The notes beneath the pieces are model-generated. The model was not told the DNA's origin and made no database searches. It saw nothing but the letters and a program-made list of their open reading frames with translations. Position numbers and translations under genes: made by a program. From Phycisphaerae bacterium (GTDB lineage: Bacteria; Chloroflexota; Anaerolineae; 4572-78; J111), in contig JANQQF010000118.1 of the NCBI GenBank assembly GCA_028285035.1, positions 1 to 58,273 on the forward strand: a stretch of DNA of 58,273 nucleotides. Direction: 5' to 3'. This document shows, in pieces, positions 26,650 to 36,250 of the stretch (position 1 is its first letter; the number at the start of each line of letters is the position of its first letter).

Positions 26650-26808
26650 TTATTGAGAGTCAGGATCAGGAGAAACTTCTTGTATCAGTACGGTTTGGTC
26701 TTGAACCGTATCAGCCATCGAAACTGTGGGAACTTGCTCGACTGCAATATTAATGAGAATTCCTACAATTGTGGCTCGAATTAGAAGGTTGATTGTTTGC
26801 TTTACCAT
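26650..26808 (-). CDS. Small 52-residue putative membrane or secreted peptide
   Basis: An ATG at 26806-26808 opens a 52-codon frame ending in TAA at 26650-26652. Support comes from AAAGAGG 7 bases upstream of the ATG and from a bidirectional terminator 28 bases downstream. The peptide begins MVKQTINLLIRATIVGILIN, a hydrophobic, weakly basic segment that could be a signal anchor. A polar acidic tail follows, ending VSPDPDSQ. No known family is recognised. The opposite strand offers only a random frame. Confidence 0.5.
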   Translation of the reverse strand: MVKQTINLLIRATIVGILINIAVEQVPTVSMADTVQDQTVLIQEVSPDPDSQ

Positions 26809-27030
26809 CTAAAGCCTCTTTCTTGATAAGCGTAAATATTCCATAAATTTCCGCTCTATTTTACCTGTTAAGGCTAAAAAAAGACAATGTGATATAAGTC
26901 CTGATACTATTTTCCTAGGTGGATAAACTAGGTGAAAATGATCTAGTGGTTCAACGAAAAATATTGACTTGAACAGGCTTTAAAGCTGATATCCCACTTG
27001 AGATTAATTATAGTAGAGTTGACGAAATGC

Positions 27031-27059
27031 TTGCAGCCTTTGTTTAAGGGTGATATACT
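27031..27059 (+). promoter_or_regulatory. Promoter of the acetyltransferase pair
   Basis: TTGCAG (27031-27036) and an extended -10, TG-A-TATACT (27054-27059), are separated by 17 bp. The rest of 26809-27030 is AT-rich and holds no gene I can support. Confidence 0.7.
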
Positions 27060-27103
27060 ATCTTTTAAATTCTTAAAAATTTGTAGACAAAAATTACGCA
27101 AAA

Positions 27104-28006
27104 TTGAGCCATACATCCATAGATGATATAAAAATTCATTCAATTAATACTTTGACTGACTTACGTAAGTGTCACGAGATTCAGCGATCCACCTGGGGAT
27201 TTACCGATTTGATGGTATTTCCTTATACTCAACTTATTTCTTCGGCTAACAATGGAGGAGTGTTGTTGGGAGCCTATGATGGACCAAATCTGGTCGGCTT
27301 TGTGTACGGTTATTTAGGGATGTCTGGGGCTAAATTATACTTGTTTTCCCAAAGAATGGGCGTTTTACCATCCTATCAGGGGCGAGGTATTGGGATGAAG
27401 CTTAAGTTGGCTCAACGTGATCAAATGTTACGTCAAGGCATCGACTTAATCGTTTGGACCTATGATCCTTTGTTAGGAAAGAATGCTAGCCTAAATATCG
27501 AAAAGTTGGGTGGTATTGTTCGTCATTATGCCCGCGATATTTATGGGGCTGTACAAAATCCACTGCAGGTTGGGTTGTCAACGGATCGATTTTTAGTCGA
27601 ATGGGAGTTGATGAGTACCCGCGTAAGAGAGCGAATTCGCAGTAAATCTTCGCGGCCTAATGCTGAAATGTGGTTAGCTGAGGATAAGTATCGATCAGTC
27701 AATTATGTGACTTGGGAAGGGGATCTACCTCGTCCAATTGCTTCTGACTTAGAACTTGAAGATGAAGTATTATTGGTACAGATTCCACCCGACCTTAATC
27801 TCATTAAACGAATCGATCTAAACATTGCCCGAGGCTGGCGTGAGTCAACCCGCAATATCTTTGAAACATACTTTCGGCGTGGCTATATCGTAACCGGCTT
27901 TGCTCGATGTACGACTGCTCAAAGCCCAAATATTTATAAGATTGAAAAAATTATTCTACCGACAACCTCCGATTTTTCTGCGTGGGTAGGTGGGGTTCGA
28001 AAATAA
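27104..28006 (+). CDS. GNAT-fold protein (COG3375-like)
   Basis: A 300-residue cytoplasmic protein. Residues about 10-165 form a GNAT-like domain with the acetyl-CoA-binding stretch RMGVLPSYQGRGIGMKLKLA and a preceding NGGVLLGAYDGPNLVGFVYG strand pair. This matches COG3375 predicted acetyltransferases. The second half (about 165-300) is specific to this family and contains the conserved WEGDLPRPI and IARGWRESTRNIFETYF segments. The start is a TTG at 27104 with no clear Shine-Dalgarno, and downstream ATG codons would cut the domain. A second GNAT gene follows after 12 bases. The substrate is unknown. Confidence 0.8.
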   Translation: MSHTSIDDIKIHSINTLTDLRKCHEIQRSTWGFTDLMVFPYTQLISSANNGGVLLGAYDGPNLVGFVYGYLGMSGAKLYLFSQRMGVLPSYQGRGIGMKLKLAQRDQMLRQGIDLIVWTYDPLLGKNASLNIEKLGGIVRHYARDIYGAVQNPLQVGLSTDRFLVEWELMSTRVRERIRSKSSRPNAEMWLAEDKYRSVNYVTWEGDLPRPIASDLELEDEVLLVQIPPDLNLIKRIDLNIARGWRESTRNIFETYFRRGYIVTGFARCTTAQSPNIYKIEKIILPTTSDFSAWVGGVRK

Positions 28007-28018
28007 ATTAAAGCAAAA

Positions 28019-28570
28019 ATGAGTAATTCCTTGGCAGAAACAAAATCAGGTTTAGTGATTCGATATGCAACTCACGAAGATATTCCACAAATTGCCCATA
28101 TTGCACGTGTTACGTGGGATAATACATACAGCGATACAATCGATATAGAAAATCGCCAACAATTTTTGCAGCGTGCCTATAAGACGGAGAATTTAGTTGA
28201 AGCCATTGATGTGCCTGGACATTGGTTTTACATTGCTGAAGATGCGGCCCAAAATCAACTTGTTGGCTTTGCTCATTTTCTAAAGCGATATCACCCCACC
28301 CAAGCACGGTCAGAACTAGTACGGCTGTATATTTTACCAGAACATCAAAATTTAGGCCGAGGTAAAGCGCTCCTCAAAAAAGGTTTTCAAGATTTGGCTC
28401 AAGATGGTATTGAACAATGTTTTGTTTCGGTTCAGGAAAGCAATGTTTTAGCCCGTAAATTTTATGAACGTCACGGCTTTACGTATCGTCGAAACCACGG
28501 CCAGTTTTTAGGGACACAAATTGTGACTCTGGTTGAATATATTCGGCCCATTACTTCGACAGATGTTTAG
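28019..28570 (+). CDS. GNAT family N-acetyltransferase
   Basis: A 183-residue acetyltransferase with the standard GNAT order: an N-terminal strand VIRYATHEDIPQIAHIARVT, beta-4 ELVRLYILPEHQNLGRGKAL (motif A, acetyl-CoA pyrophosphate loop) and motif B VQESNVLARKFYERHGF. The last is typical of RimI/protein or small-amine acetyltransferases. It sits 12 bases after a COG3375-like protein and probably shares its transcript. The substrate cannot be read from the sequence. Confidence 0.9.
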   Translation: MSNSLAETKSGLVIRYATHEDIPQIAHIARVTWDNTYSDTIDIENRQQFLQRAYKTENLVEAIDVPGHWFYIAEDAAQNQLVGFAHFLKRYHPTQARSELVRLYILPEHQNLGRGKALLKKGFQDLAQDGIEQCFVSVQESNVLARKFYERHGFTYRRNHGQFLGTQIVTLVEYIRPITSTDV

Positions 28571-28613
28571 AGTATCGCTTGTAAATTTCCTTTGTTTCTA
28601 AATTGGATAACAA

Positions 28614-29252
28614 CTACGCTAATGTTTTAAGTGGCTGATAGCTTAGACGATGAAGCTCGCAGGCCCCCAATTGTTGTAATGCCTCTCGATGTGCTTTGGT
28701 GCCATACCCTTTATGACGATCAAACGCATAACCTGGAAATTTTTCGTTAAACTGGATCATCATTTGATCTCGGGTGACTTTGGCAATAATTGAGGCAGCA
28801 GCTACAGTTAAAGATAAGCTATCTGCCTTAGGGAAGGAGAGTTGGGGTAAATCAAGGTTGGGGAGCTTGACATGATCTAGGAGTAGATAATCGGGGCTGG
28901 AGGCGAGATTATCTATTGCTTGAGCCATTGCGTGGCGGGTTGCTTGTAGGACATTGATTTGATCAACTAATCCAGACGGGGCTAGGCCAATGCCAATAAC
29001 ACTGGCTGTTTGTTGAATAAGATCAAAAAGATGTTGACGTTTATTGGGCGAAAGTTTTTTTGAGTCATTTAGGCCCGCGAGTCTTTGCGCGAGGTCTGTT
29101 TGCCCCACAGGTAAAATAACTGCTGCTGCGACAACTGGTCCCGCCCACGCCCCACGCCCTGCTTCATCAAGCCCGGCAATAAAAGAATAGCCCTGCTGAA
29201 ACAGGGCTAGTTCTCGTTCTAAATTTGGCGTGGTGCCTAGATTTGAACTCAT
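28614..29252 (-). CDS. rnhB: Ribonuclease HII
   Basis: The 212-residue enzyme removes ribonucleotides from DNA and RNA primers in hybrids. The GLDEAGRGAWAGPVVAAAV motif carries the DEAGRG acidic residues, DH(V/K) follows at LLLDHVKL, and AAASIIAKVTRDQMM and GYGTKAHREAL complete the family signature. It is the last gene of the trmD-rplS-rnhB order common in bacteria, 29 bases after rplS. Confidence 0.97.
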   Translation of the reverse strand: MSSNLGTTPNLERELALFQQGYSFIAGLDEAGRGAWAGPVVAAAVILPVGQTDLAQRLAGLNDSKKLSPNKRQHLFDLIQQTASVIGIGLAPSGLVDQINVLQATRHAMAQAIDNLASSPDYLLLDHVKLPNLDLPQLSFPKADSLSLTVAAASIIAKVTRDQMMIQFNEKFPGYAFDRHKGYGTKAHREALQQLGACELHRLSYQPLKTLA

Positions 29253-29281
29253 TTGATTTTTAATCGTAAACCAAATTGAAA

Positions 29282-29638
29282 CTATCGATTACGACGTTCT
29301 TTCAGCTTCGCAGACTTACCACTACGCTCACGAAGATAATAGAGCTTGGCACGTCGCACTTTAGCGCGGCGTAAAACCTCGATACTTTCAATGCGAGGTG
29401 AGTGATAAAGGAAGGTTCGTTCAACCCCAATACCATGTGTTCCGACCCGACGTACGGTGAAGAGCCTGTTAACCCCACTACCTTTGATCCCGATCACAAC
29501 ACCCTGAAACGTCTGAATTCGCTCTCGTTTTCCTTCAACAATTCGCACTTTTACATTAACAGTATCGCCAGCTTCAAGCTCAGGGCGATCTTCTTTTAAG
29601 GTTTCCACAGATTTTAGTAAATCGACTGCGTGAGCCAT
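29282..29638 (-). CDS. rplS: 50S ribosomal protein L19
   Basis: A 118-residue ribosomal protein at the 30S-50S interface. Conserved stretches include [40 protein letters not shown] and [15 protein letters not shown]. The ATG at 29638 ([11 protein letters not shown]) is preceded by AAGGAG, so the longer frame reaching 29680 is not used. A hairpin with a U-tract lies between trmD and rplS and may attenuate or separate the two. Confidence 0.97.
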   Translation of the reverse strand: MAHAVDLLKSVETLKEDRPELEAGDTVNVKVRIVEGKRERIQTFQGVVIGIKGSGVNRLFTVRRVGTHGIGVERTFLYHSPRIESIEVLRRAKVRRAKLYYLRERSGKSAKLKERRNR

Positions 29639-29695
29639 TTTGCACTCCTTAACATTGGCCAAAGCCAAAGATAAAATCATTCATATGGTTATAGA

Positions 29696-29721
29696 CAAAA
29701 AAATAGCGGGCCTTTGCCGCT
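29696..29721 (-). terminator. Hairpin with U-tract in the trmD-rplS gap
   Basis: On the minus strand AGCGG (29717-29721) pairs with CCGCT (29705-29709) around a 7-base loop and is followed by TATTTTTTT. It looks like a weak intrinsic terminator or an L19 leader attenuator, 58 bases before the rplS start. Confidence 0.55.
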
Positions 29722-29821
29722 AATGACGATTGAGGATTATACACATATTTCGGTTGGCAGACAAATTACAGTGAGAAATATGTTGATTTATGAGGCTTAG
29801 GTTAATGGTTTTATGCTTTGC

Positions 29822-30589
29822 CTAAAGATCACTATCAAGTGAGGCTAAATAGGCTTGGTCCGCCTCATTGAGATTAGCGTTATCTAATAAATCTGGACGT
29901 CGCGTCAAGGTTCGGGCCAAAGATTGTTGTCGACGCCACTCTTCCATTTTGGCGTGATGCCCTGAGACCAAAATATCTGGGATAGTATGCCCGCGATAGG
30001 TCGCTGGTCGTGTGTAATGAGGATATTCTAATAAACCGTTTGAATGTGAGTCCTTACCCGTTGCTTCAACATCGCCTAAAACGCCTGGTAATAATCGAGT
30101 TAATGCGTCTGTCACCACCATCGCGGCAATCTCCCCGCCTGATAGGACATAATCTCCGATTGATAGTTCATCCGTCGCCAAATAGAGCCTAACACGTTCA
30201 TCAACGCCCTCATAACGACCACAAATAAACAGGAGACGCTCGTGATGAACCAATTCACGGGCTACAGCTTGTTTTAATAAGCGCCCTTGGGGTGTTAGCA
30301 AAACAATTGGGGGATACCCTTGCGCTTGTAAAGTTTTGTAACCCTCATTTGGAATTTCAGTGGCCAAAATCGCCTCAACTGCATTGAAAATCGGCTCAGG
30401 TTTCATGATCATTCCCCCGCCGCCGCCATAGGGGGTGTCATCAGTGACACGGTGCTTACCCGGCGCGTAGTCTCGGATGTTGTGTATCACAATGTCAACA
30501 TGACCTGCTTCACGGGCACGCCCAATGATCGTCGCCTCAAAGACGCCTGAAAACATCTCGGGAAAGAGGGTTAAAATATCGATGCGCAT
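29822..30589 (-). CDS. trmD: tRNA (guanine37-N1)-methyltransferase
   Basis: The 255-residue SPOUT-class enzyme uses SAM to methylate G37 next to the anticodon. [15 protein letters not shown] at the start, [37 protein letters not shown] and [20 protein letters not shown] are all diagnostic, the last two forming the knotted SAM site. It starts 4 bases after the stop of the giant propeller gene, so it may lack its own promoter. Confidence 0.97.
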   Translation of the reverse strand: MRIDILTLFPEMFSGVFEATIIGRAREAGHVDIVIHNIRDYAPGKHRVTDDTPYGGGGGMIMKPEPIFNAVEAILATEIPNEGYKTLQAQGYPPIVLLTPQGRLLKQAVARELVHHERLLFICGRYEGVDERVRLYLATDELSIGDYVLSGGEIAAMVVTDALTRLLPGVLGDVEATGKDSHSNGLLEYPHYTRPATYRGHTIPDILVSGHHAKMEEWRRQQSLARTLTRRPDLLDNANLNEADQAYLASLDSDL

Positions 30590-30593
30590 ATGT

Positions 30594-33500
30594 CTATTTT
30601 ACCACCGAAATGTCTTGCCAAGCGCGCCCATCATCATCTGAGACAAAAAGTTGGCCAGAGTTGAGTATGACAAATAAATGATTTTGTGTGGCATACAAAT
30701 GGCTGATACTCGCATCAGGGGGCAAGTTATTGCTTAGGGGAAGCCAACTCAGGCCATCATCAGTGCTCTCCAGCAAGCCGTTTGGGCCGCCAGCGATTAA
30801 AGTGCCTTGGGATGTATAAACCAAAGCGCGTATTTCCCAAAAGCTGTTGGGGAGAACATTGTTTAACGCTTGACGGATTTGTCCTTGCTGAGTGACTTGA
30901 ACCAACTGCGGTGAAAAATCAGGTCGGGCGATAAGGGTGTCATCCGGGCCGATGGCTGAGGTTAGAATAGCGAACCCACTGTCATCAGTTCTACTGGAAA
31001 CTGCATTCCAACGCTGCCCGGCGTTCGGACTAACAAAAATGTCACTACTGTAATCAAACCAAACATACACACTGTCACTTGTCGGGGAGAAGGTGAGAAC
31101 GCGAGAACGTCCAGCCTCTTCCGGTCGCGTCAGAACTGCCTCCCACTGATCCCCTCCGTCTGTTGAGCGAAGGATGCCTTCTGATGTTGAAACCAGCACT
31201 GTTTGATCGGTGGCAAATTCTGGTGAGATTGCTATCTGTTCGGCTGCGAAGCCAGATTGAGATGGGATCGCTGATAGATTTTGCCACGTTTGTCCTCCAT
31301 CTGTAGAGCGATGGAGGCTAAAGCCAGTGGCAACGAACAACGTCTGATCTTGGGCATAGGCTGGCGAAATTGCCAGTCGATACGGCTCAAATGTTGTACT
31401 TCGCACTGGAAAATCAGTTGGTTGCCATTGATTTCCCCCATCACTGCTTTTGAAGATACCGTGTTCGTGACTAATTGCAAACAAGGTTTGATCTTGTGCA
31501 AAGCTAGGCGAGACAACCAAGTCATCAAGTTGGAAGAGCGAATTGGGGGATGTTGGAGAAACCCAATCCAAGGCGTTAGGTTGCAATTCAGTGAGCTGCG
31601 TCTCATCGTCCCCAAGAAGTAAATCCCCGTTGGGTAAAACAGTAACTGTCGTGAAATTTTTATTGCTAAACGGATTTTCCCAACGTTGCCAGGTTTCTCC
31701 GGTATCTGTTGAACGGAACAAGCGTCCCGAATTATTACCTCGAATATCTCGGAAGAACAGGTATGCGGTTTGATCAGTCGTAAATTCCGGTGAGAATAAG
31801 AAATGGCTGGGCGATGTAATCTCTAAGTCTGTTAATCCTGCTCCACCAGGCTGCCAACTTTGCCCCGCGTCGCTTGATCGCCATAAGCCATTCGCGTAGC
31901 CAAGTATCGTTTGTCCATCAAGAGCTACGGCAAGCAGGGATAAAGGAATGGGTAGCGTTTGCTGCCATTGACTTAACTCGCCTTCATCAGAAATTGTGGC
32001 AGTGAATAAGGCATATGTTTGGGGGGATGCACTGACCTGACGTCGTGCTAGGGCTGTATTTTCATCGATAAAGGCGGCAACATTATCGGGCTGAGCAAAG
32101 ATTGCACTGTTTGCATCCAATGTTGTCAAGGCTGTCCAATTTTCACCCCCATCATTACTGTAGTGAAGCCCAGCGTGGAGGGTATTCGCAAATATCTGAA
32201 TTTGATCGGTGTCACTTGCGGCAAATAAACGATTGACCGAAATATCTTGTAGCCCCTTCATTGTCACATTCCAAGTCAAGCCTTTATCCGTAGATTGATA
32301 AATTCCCCCAGCATGAGCAGCATAAATTGAGAGGGCTTGACTGCTGGATATGGCGGTGACCGCTTGAATGGGCTGATGTGGCTGTAGATTGGCACTCAAA
32401 TCACGCCAGGTTATTCCCTGATCCGATGAAAGATAGAGACGAATGTCAGTCTCAAACTCATTAATTGATTCGATCCGAGCCAGAATATCTCCATCAGCCA
32501 GAGGGACGATTTCAAGGATATCACTATTAGCTGGTCGAGGCGGGGCAATCGATAACGCATCGCCTTCCAAGGATCGGGTTAAAGCCGCTGGCTCGTCACT
32601 ATCACGAACGACTAAAACCTGCCCATCTCGACCAATGAGATAAAGTCGCTCATCTGTTGGATTAAGGGTTGTTAATTGATAGTTGTACTCAGCGGTTAGT
32701 GGGGCTTGATCGATAATATCAAGGGTATCAGAGTCAATCGTTACGAGTTGTGTAGCATTGTTGAGATAAAGCCGCTCAGTTTCTGGATTGAGTAACATTG
32801 GGCCTGATAAGCCGCGAAGTTGATCTTGATATTCAAAGACATTGGTAGATGTATCGAGTGTTCTGAGGACACTGTCTCCACTAGGGTTTACATGATGGAG
32901 GAAAGCCCGAGGCTGCGTTGGGTCAGGTAACACTTGGATTGCGCTGATTGTAGGGTCTGTAAAAACTAAGGTGGGAGACAAGGTGAGATCATAGACCTGT
33001 AGCATATTGCCCCCGTTTGATCCTGGTACCCCATTATCGGCCAAGCTATACAGCAAGACTTGTTCGGTATCAACTTGGCTATAGGTGACACAAGGATTGG
33101 GTACAAATTGGCTGTCAGAGCGGGTACTTTCCGCAATGACACTTTGGCTAATCAAGCTTGTTGCTTCAAAAGTAGTGACACCACAACGACTGAGGTATAG
33201 CGTATCAGTTGCTGAATTTAGCGTGATTTGTCCACCAGGTCGAAGCACATCGAGTGGAGCAAGTGTTTCTAGATCAAGGACAAAGGCTGGCTCGCCACTG
33301 ACAAAGAGTCGTTCGCTCAATGGATCAATGGCTAATTCGCCACCACCAGGCCCAGCTGAGAAATCGACACCTTCCAAAATGATTTCGGCTTCTAATTGAA
33401 AGTCTGAGTCAAAACGGCGAACTTGTCCGGTGCTATCCGAGACAAAGAAATGATCACTCGTAGCGTCATAGATCATATCTTTAAGTTCAATTGCGGTTGG

Positions 33501-34679
33501 GATGTTTTGCACGACACCTGTCTCCAAATCAATCTCATAGAGATCATTTGTAGCCCCAGGTACGGCAAAAGCCCGATTTTCTTCAGCATCAAACACCATA
33601 GTTTCTATTGTGGTCGGTAAGGGAATAACCTGACCAGTTTCAAAATCGGTGGTACTCCACAAAATCAGCCCAGGCACAGGATCAGTTGAAGATGAGGATA
33701 AAATCGGTAAACTGGGACTACTTGAATATAAGGCAACGCCGCTGGAGGAAAGCTTAACGTCGTTCTGACCAAACCCTTCACCCAAGCTGTAGGGTGAGCC
33801 GAGGGGATTACCATCTGGGGTCAGACGATGGACAAAGCGATTACCAAATTGGTTCTCGACCACAAATAAGTCTTGAGTGGTCGGAGCTGGAATCAGGGCG
33901 ATAATTTGGGACTCAACTGAAAAGGTATTGAGAGGGGTCAAGGTATCGGCCTCGAAGATGTCGACGCCCCAGCCGTTACTGTTCTGTCTCGCCAAATAAA
34001 GGCGATTAGCGACTGTGTTTACGGCCAAGCGATTGATTGTGCTCGCGTTGAATAAGGGCAGGGTGAGTTGTGCGGTCAACCGATTGGCTTGGCGACGATA
34101 CAAAGTTAGCTCATTGAGGCTGGCCGTATAAAGCAGATTTTCGGCAACAGCGATTGCCTCAACATCAGGGATTTCCTCAATTGTCCATAGTGAAGATGAG
34201 TCCACTACAGTGAGGCTAGAGGAGCTATCGCTATTTAAGGGGGCATCGCGCAAAATGTAAAGTGTGTCGGTTTCTGTATCAAGTTGCAAATCAGTCGGGT
34301 CAAGTTGCCCTTCTAGCTTAAAGTGATCGATAAACTCGCCGACCAAAGGGTCGTAAATACTTAGCCCGTTCCCTTCGGCTAAAATAGGAATACCTGTACT
34401 GAGCACATATAAAAGGCTAGTTTCGGGATCAAAAGCAAGATGACGAGGGGCGGTTACATTGCCAACTTCAATGCCTAAATTAATCATCTCTTCTACTTGA
34501 AGCATTTTTTCTGGCTGATTAATTTCTGATTCTGGGGTTGCTGTTGGTGTGGTATAGATAGTGGGTGAATTTGTGTGAAGATATGCTTGAGTCGGCCAAA
34601 CTATAATCATTTGATAACTGAGAATGGTGATTACAATCAAACAGACTAATGAGACTGTGAGACGAGGCAAAATTTTCAT
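30594..34679 (-). CDS. Giant exported beta-propeller protein with Asp-box (BNR/sortilin-like) repeats
   Basis: The 1361-residue product has an N-terminal signal anchor (about 5-27) and a Thr/Pro-rich stretch. A first half (about 55-700) holds propeller blades of the [20 protein letters not shown] type. The second half (about 720-1361) has at least eight Asp-box motifs of the form S-x-D-x-G-x-x-W, for example [27 protein letters not shown] and STDGGQTWQ. Asp-boxes cap blades in sialidases, sortilins and Ycf48-like proteins, but no sialidase catalytic residues are apparent. It is likely a surface binding or structural protein. Its co-directional placement just before trmD is unusual. Confidence 0.85.
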   Translation of the reverse strand: MKILPRLTVSLVCLIVITILSYQMIIVWPTQAYLHTNSPTIYTTPTATPESEINQPEKMLQVEEMINLGIEVGNVTAPRHLAFDPETSLLYVLSTGIPILAEGNGLSIYDPLVGEFIDHFKLEGQLDPTDLQLDTETDTLYILRDAPLNSDSSSSLTVVDSSSLWTIEEIPDVEAIAVAENLLYTASLNELTLYRRQANRLTAQLTLPLFNASTINRLAVNTVANRLYLARQNSNGWGVDIFEADTLTPLNTFSVESQIIALIPAPTTQDLFVVENQFGNRFVHRLTPDGNPLGSPYSLGEGFGQNDVKLSSSGVALYSSSPSLPILSSSSTDPVPGLILWSTTDFETGQVIPLPTTIETMVFDAEENRAFAVPGATNDLYEIDLETGVVQNIPTAIELKDMIYDATSDHFFVSDSTGQVRRFDSDFQLEAEIILEGVDFSAGPGGGELAIDPLSERLFVSGEPAFVLDLETLAPLDVLRPGGQITLNSATDTLYLSRCGVTTFEATSLISQSVIAESTRSDSQFVPNPCVTYSQVDTEQVLLYSLADNGVPGSNGGNMLQVYDLTLSPTLVFTDPTISAIQVLPDPTQPRAFLHHVNPSGDSVLRTLDTSTNVFEYQDQLRGLSGPMLLNPETERLYLNNATQLVTIDSDTLDIIDQAPLTAEYNYQLTTLNPTDERLYLIGRDGQVLVVRDSDEPAALTRSLEGDALSIAPPRPANSDILEIVPLADGDILARIESINEFETDIRLYLSSDQGITWRDLSANLQPHQPIQAVTAISSSQALSIYAAHAGGIYQSTDKGLTWNVTMKGLQDISVNRLFAASDTDQIQIFANTLHAGLHYSNDGGENWTALTTLDANSAIFAQPDNVAAFIDENTALARRQVSASPQTYALFTATISDEGELSQWQQTLPIPLSLLAVALDGQTILGYANGLWRSSDAGQSWQPGGAGLTDLEITSPSHFLFSPEFTTDQTAYLFFRDIRGNNSGRLFRSTDTGETWQRWENPFSNKNFTTVTVLPNGDLLLGDDETQLTELQPNALDWVSPTSPNSLFQLDDLVVSPSFAQDQTLFAISHEHGIFKSSDGGNQWQPTDFPVRSTTFEPYRLAISPAYAQDQTLFVATGFSLHRSTDGGQTWQNLSAIPSQSGFAAEQIAISPEFATDQTVLVSTSEGILRSTDGGDQWEAVLTRPEEAGRSRVLTFSPTSDSVYVWFDYSSDIFVSPNAGQRWNAVSSRTDDSGFAILTSAIGPDDTLIARPDFSPQLVQVTQQGQIRQALNNVLPNSFWEIRALVYTSQGTLIAGGPNGLLESTDDGLSWLPLSNNLPPDASISHLYATQNHLFVILNSGQLFVSDDDGRAWQDISVVK

Positions 34680-34710
34680 AACTTTTAATCCTAATTAATG
34701 TTCTCATAGG

Positions 34711-34739
34711 ATTATATCATGCGGCAATAGGGCTAGCAA
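34711..34739 (-). promoter_or_regulatory. Promoter of the giant propeller gene
   Basis: On the minus strand TTGCTA (34734-34739) and an extended -10, TG-A-TATAAT (34711-34716), are separated by 17 bp. It would also drive trmD, rplS and rnhB unless internal promoters exist. Confidence 0.8.
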
Positions 34740-34782
34740 AGGAAAAAAGTGTTGCATTCTTATTGCCCACTTTATCACTCTA

Positions 34783-34811
34783 TTGCAATCCCATTTGATC
34801 CGTGTTACACT
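34783..34811 (+). promoter_or_regulatory. Promoter of the L,D-transpeptidase gene
   Basis: TTGCAA (34783-34788) and TACACT (34806-34811) are separated by 17 bp, facing away from the propeller promoter. The start codon is 25 bases downstream, after GAAGGTG. Confidence 0.7.
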
Positions 34812-34836
34812 AGCTTTATCTTGAAGGTGAATCATT

Positions 34837-36117
34837 ATGACAACAATAGAAGAAAAACTGAAACAAGGTGTTGAAGCGGCTCGGGCTGGTCGAAATCGTG
34901 AGGCCCAAGAGCTTCTAACAGATGTCCTCAAAGAAGATACCAGTAATATTCCTGCCCTATTTTGGTTGGCCTTTGTTCTCCCAGATCCGAAAGTGAGTAT
35001 TCAGTTACTAGAACGTGTGCTTGCCCTTGATCCAGATAATGAACGGGCTCAAGCAGGTATTCGCTGGGCCAAAGAGCGTTTGGCGGAGGCTGGAGAAGAC
35101 CCTGAAGCGGTTAATGAGGACCCCATTGATTTAGCAAATATTGACGGGGCAACGCTGCGAGAACGATTGCTCTCTAAAGAAGCAACTCAAGATGCCAAGA
35201 AAGGACCACTAGCTCATCGGGCCCGGCGTACATTTGACTTAACAATTTTGTTTTTGACCTTGGGGGTTTTAGGGGTACTGACTGCGGCGGGTGGCTTATT
35301 CATTTTTGCTCCAAATACAACCCTAGCGGCTTGGCAGGCTGATGATGTAGTATCCCAAACCACAAATTCAGATGTCACGTTTGTTGAGGTTGAAGAGGTA
35401 GCAGCTAAAGTTTCTCAGGTAAATGAACGACATCTCGCCTCTGATACAGATACAATTTTGATGCAACTTCCGGAATTAATGGGCGTTGAAGCTGAATCTG
35501 TTAGTCAGGTCTCAGTTTCTCAAAACTCTATTGAGCCCGCCACAGAATTAGACCCCATTGTTCAACAAGTGTCATCGGTCCCAGCACCCGAACAGTTAAA
35601 TATTATTCCAGCGGCCCCATCAACTTTAATCGGCCCGGAAATTTCTGAAACCGAGGCCGAGGTAGAGGTACAACCAGTCCAAAATTTGTTATTGGCCCAT
35701 CAACCCGCATATGAAGGTGAAAAGTGGATTGAGGTGAATGTTAGTACCCAGCAAATTACAGCCTGGGAAGGAGATCAACCTGTATTTTCATTTATTGGCT
35801 CAACAGGCCTCCCCAATACACCGACCGTTTTGGGGAAATATAATGTTTACTGGAAATTAGAGTCAACGCTAATGGCTGGGGCGGATTATTACTTGCCAGA
35901 TGTACCGTATACCATGTACTTCCATCAAGGGTACGCTTTACATGGGGCCTACTGGCATGAGAATTTTGGTAACCCAATGAGTCACGGTTGTGTTAATTTA
36001 TCACTTGGGGATGCCAAAATGTTATTTGAATGGGCCGATCCCATTATCCCCCCGGGGCAAACCCAAGTCGTTGCAACGGCTGATAATCCAGGAACCTTAG
36101 TTGTTGTCCATCAGTAG
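34837..36117 (+). CDS. L,D-transpeptidase with N-terminal TPR-like domain
   Basis: A 426-residue single-pass membrane protein. Residues about 5-90 form TPR-like helices on the cytoplasmic side (ALFWLAFVLPDPKVSIQLLE), and a membrane helix spans about 132-155. A long Ser/Glu/Val-rich linker leads to a YkuD catalytic domain (about 300-426). The catalytic motif is HGAYWHENFG with SHGCVNLS, giving the nucleophile Cys385. Such enzymes make 3-3 peptidoglycan cross-links or attach proteins to the wall. The cytoplasmic TPR region is unusual for a wall enzyme, and suggests docking to a partner or a sensing role. It is monocistronic. Confidence 0.93.
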   Translation: MTTIEEKLKQGVEAARAGRNREAQELLTDVLKEDTSNIPALFWLAFVLPDPKVSIQLLERVLALDPDNERAQAGIRWAKERLAEAGEDPEAVNEDPIDLANIDGATLRERLLSKEATQDAKKGPLAHRARRTFDLTILFLTLGVLGVLTAAGGLFIFAPNTTLAAWQADDVVSQTTNSDVTFVEVEEVAAKVSQVNERHLASDTDTILMQLPELMGVEAESVSQVSVSQNSIEPATELDPIVQQVSSVPAPEQLNIIPAAPSTLIGPEISETEAEVEVQPVQNLLLAHQPAYEGEKWIEVNVSTQQITAWEGDQPVFSFIGSTGLPNTPTVLGKYNVYWKLESTLMAGADYYLPDVPYTMYFHQGYALHGAYWHENFGNPMSHGCVNLSLGDAKMLFEWADPIIPPGQTQVVATADNPGTLVVVHQ

Positions 36118-36139
36118 TAATTTTTAGACCATTCCTCAC

Positions 36140-36192
36140 TTAAATTTCATTAAAAAAACTCAAACTTGATTCAAACCTAAGCCTGCTATACT
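36140..36192 (+). promoter_or_regulatory. OmpR/PhoB-type direct-repeat array and -10 box
   Basis: Four T(T/C)AAA cores start at 36140, 36150, 36160 and 36171, a step of 10-11 bp. A TATACT -10 box (36187-36192) follows about 10 bases after the last core. The layout copies the array ahead of the 5'-nucleotidase at 19347-19422, with poorer matches to the TTAAC consensus. No good -35 is present. The downstream gene is the exported metalloprotease. Confidence 0.45.
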
Positions 36193-36250
36193 TGAACTGT
36201 TATTTAATAGGGTTAAAGATCGTAGGTATTAAGAGTAGGTATGCTTAAAG

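Noticed and set aside
26599..26784. Plus-strand frame opposite the 52-residue gene
   Set aside because: No ribosome-binding site, it begins inside the terminator hairpin, and its composition is unlike a protein.
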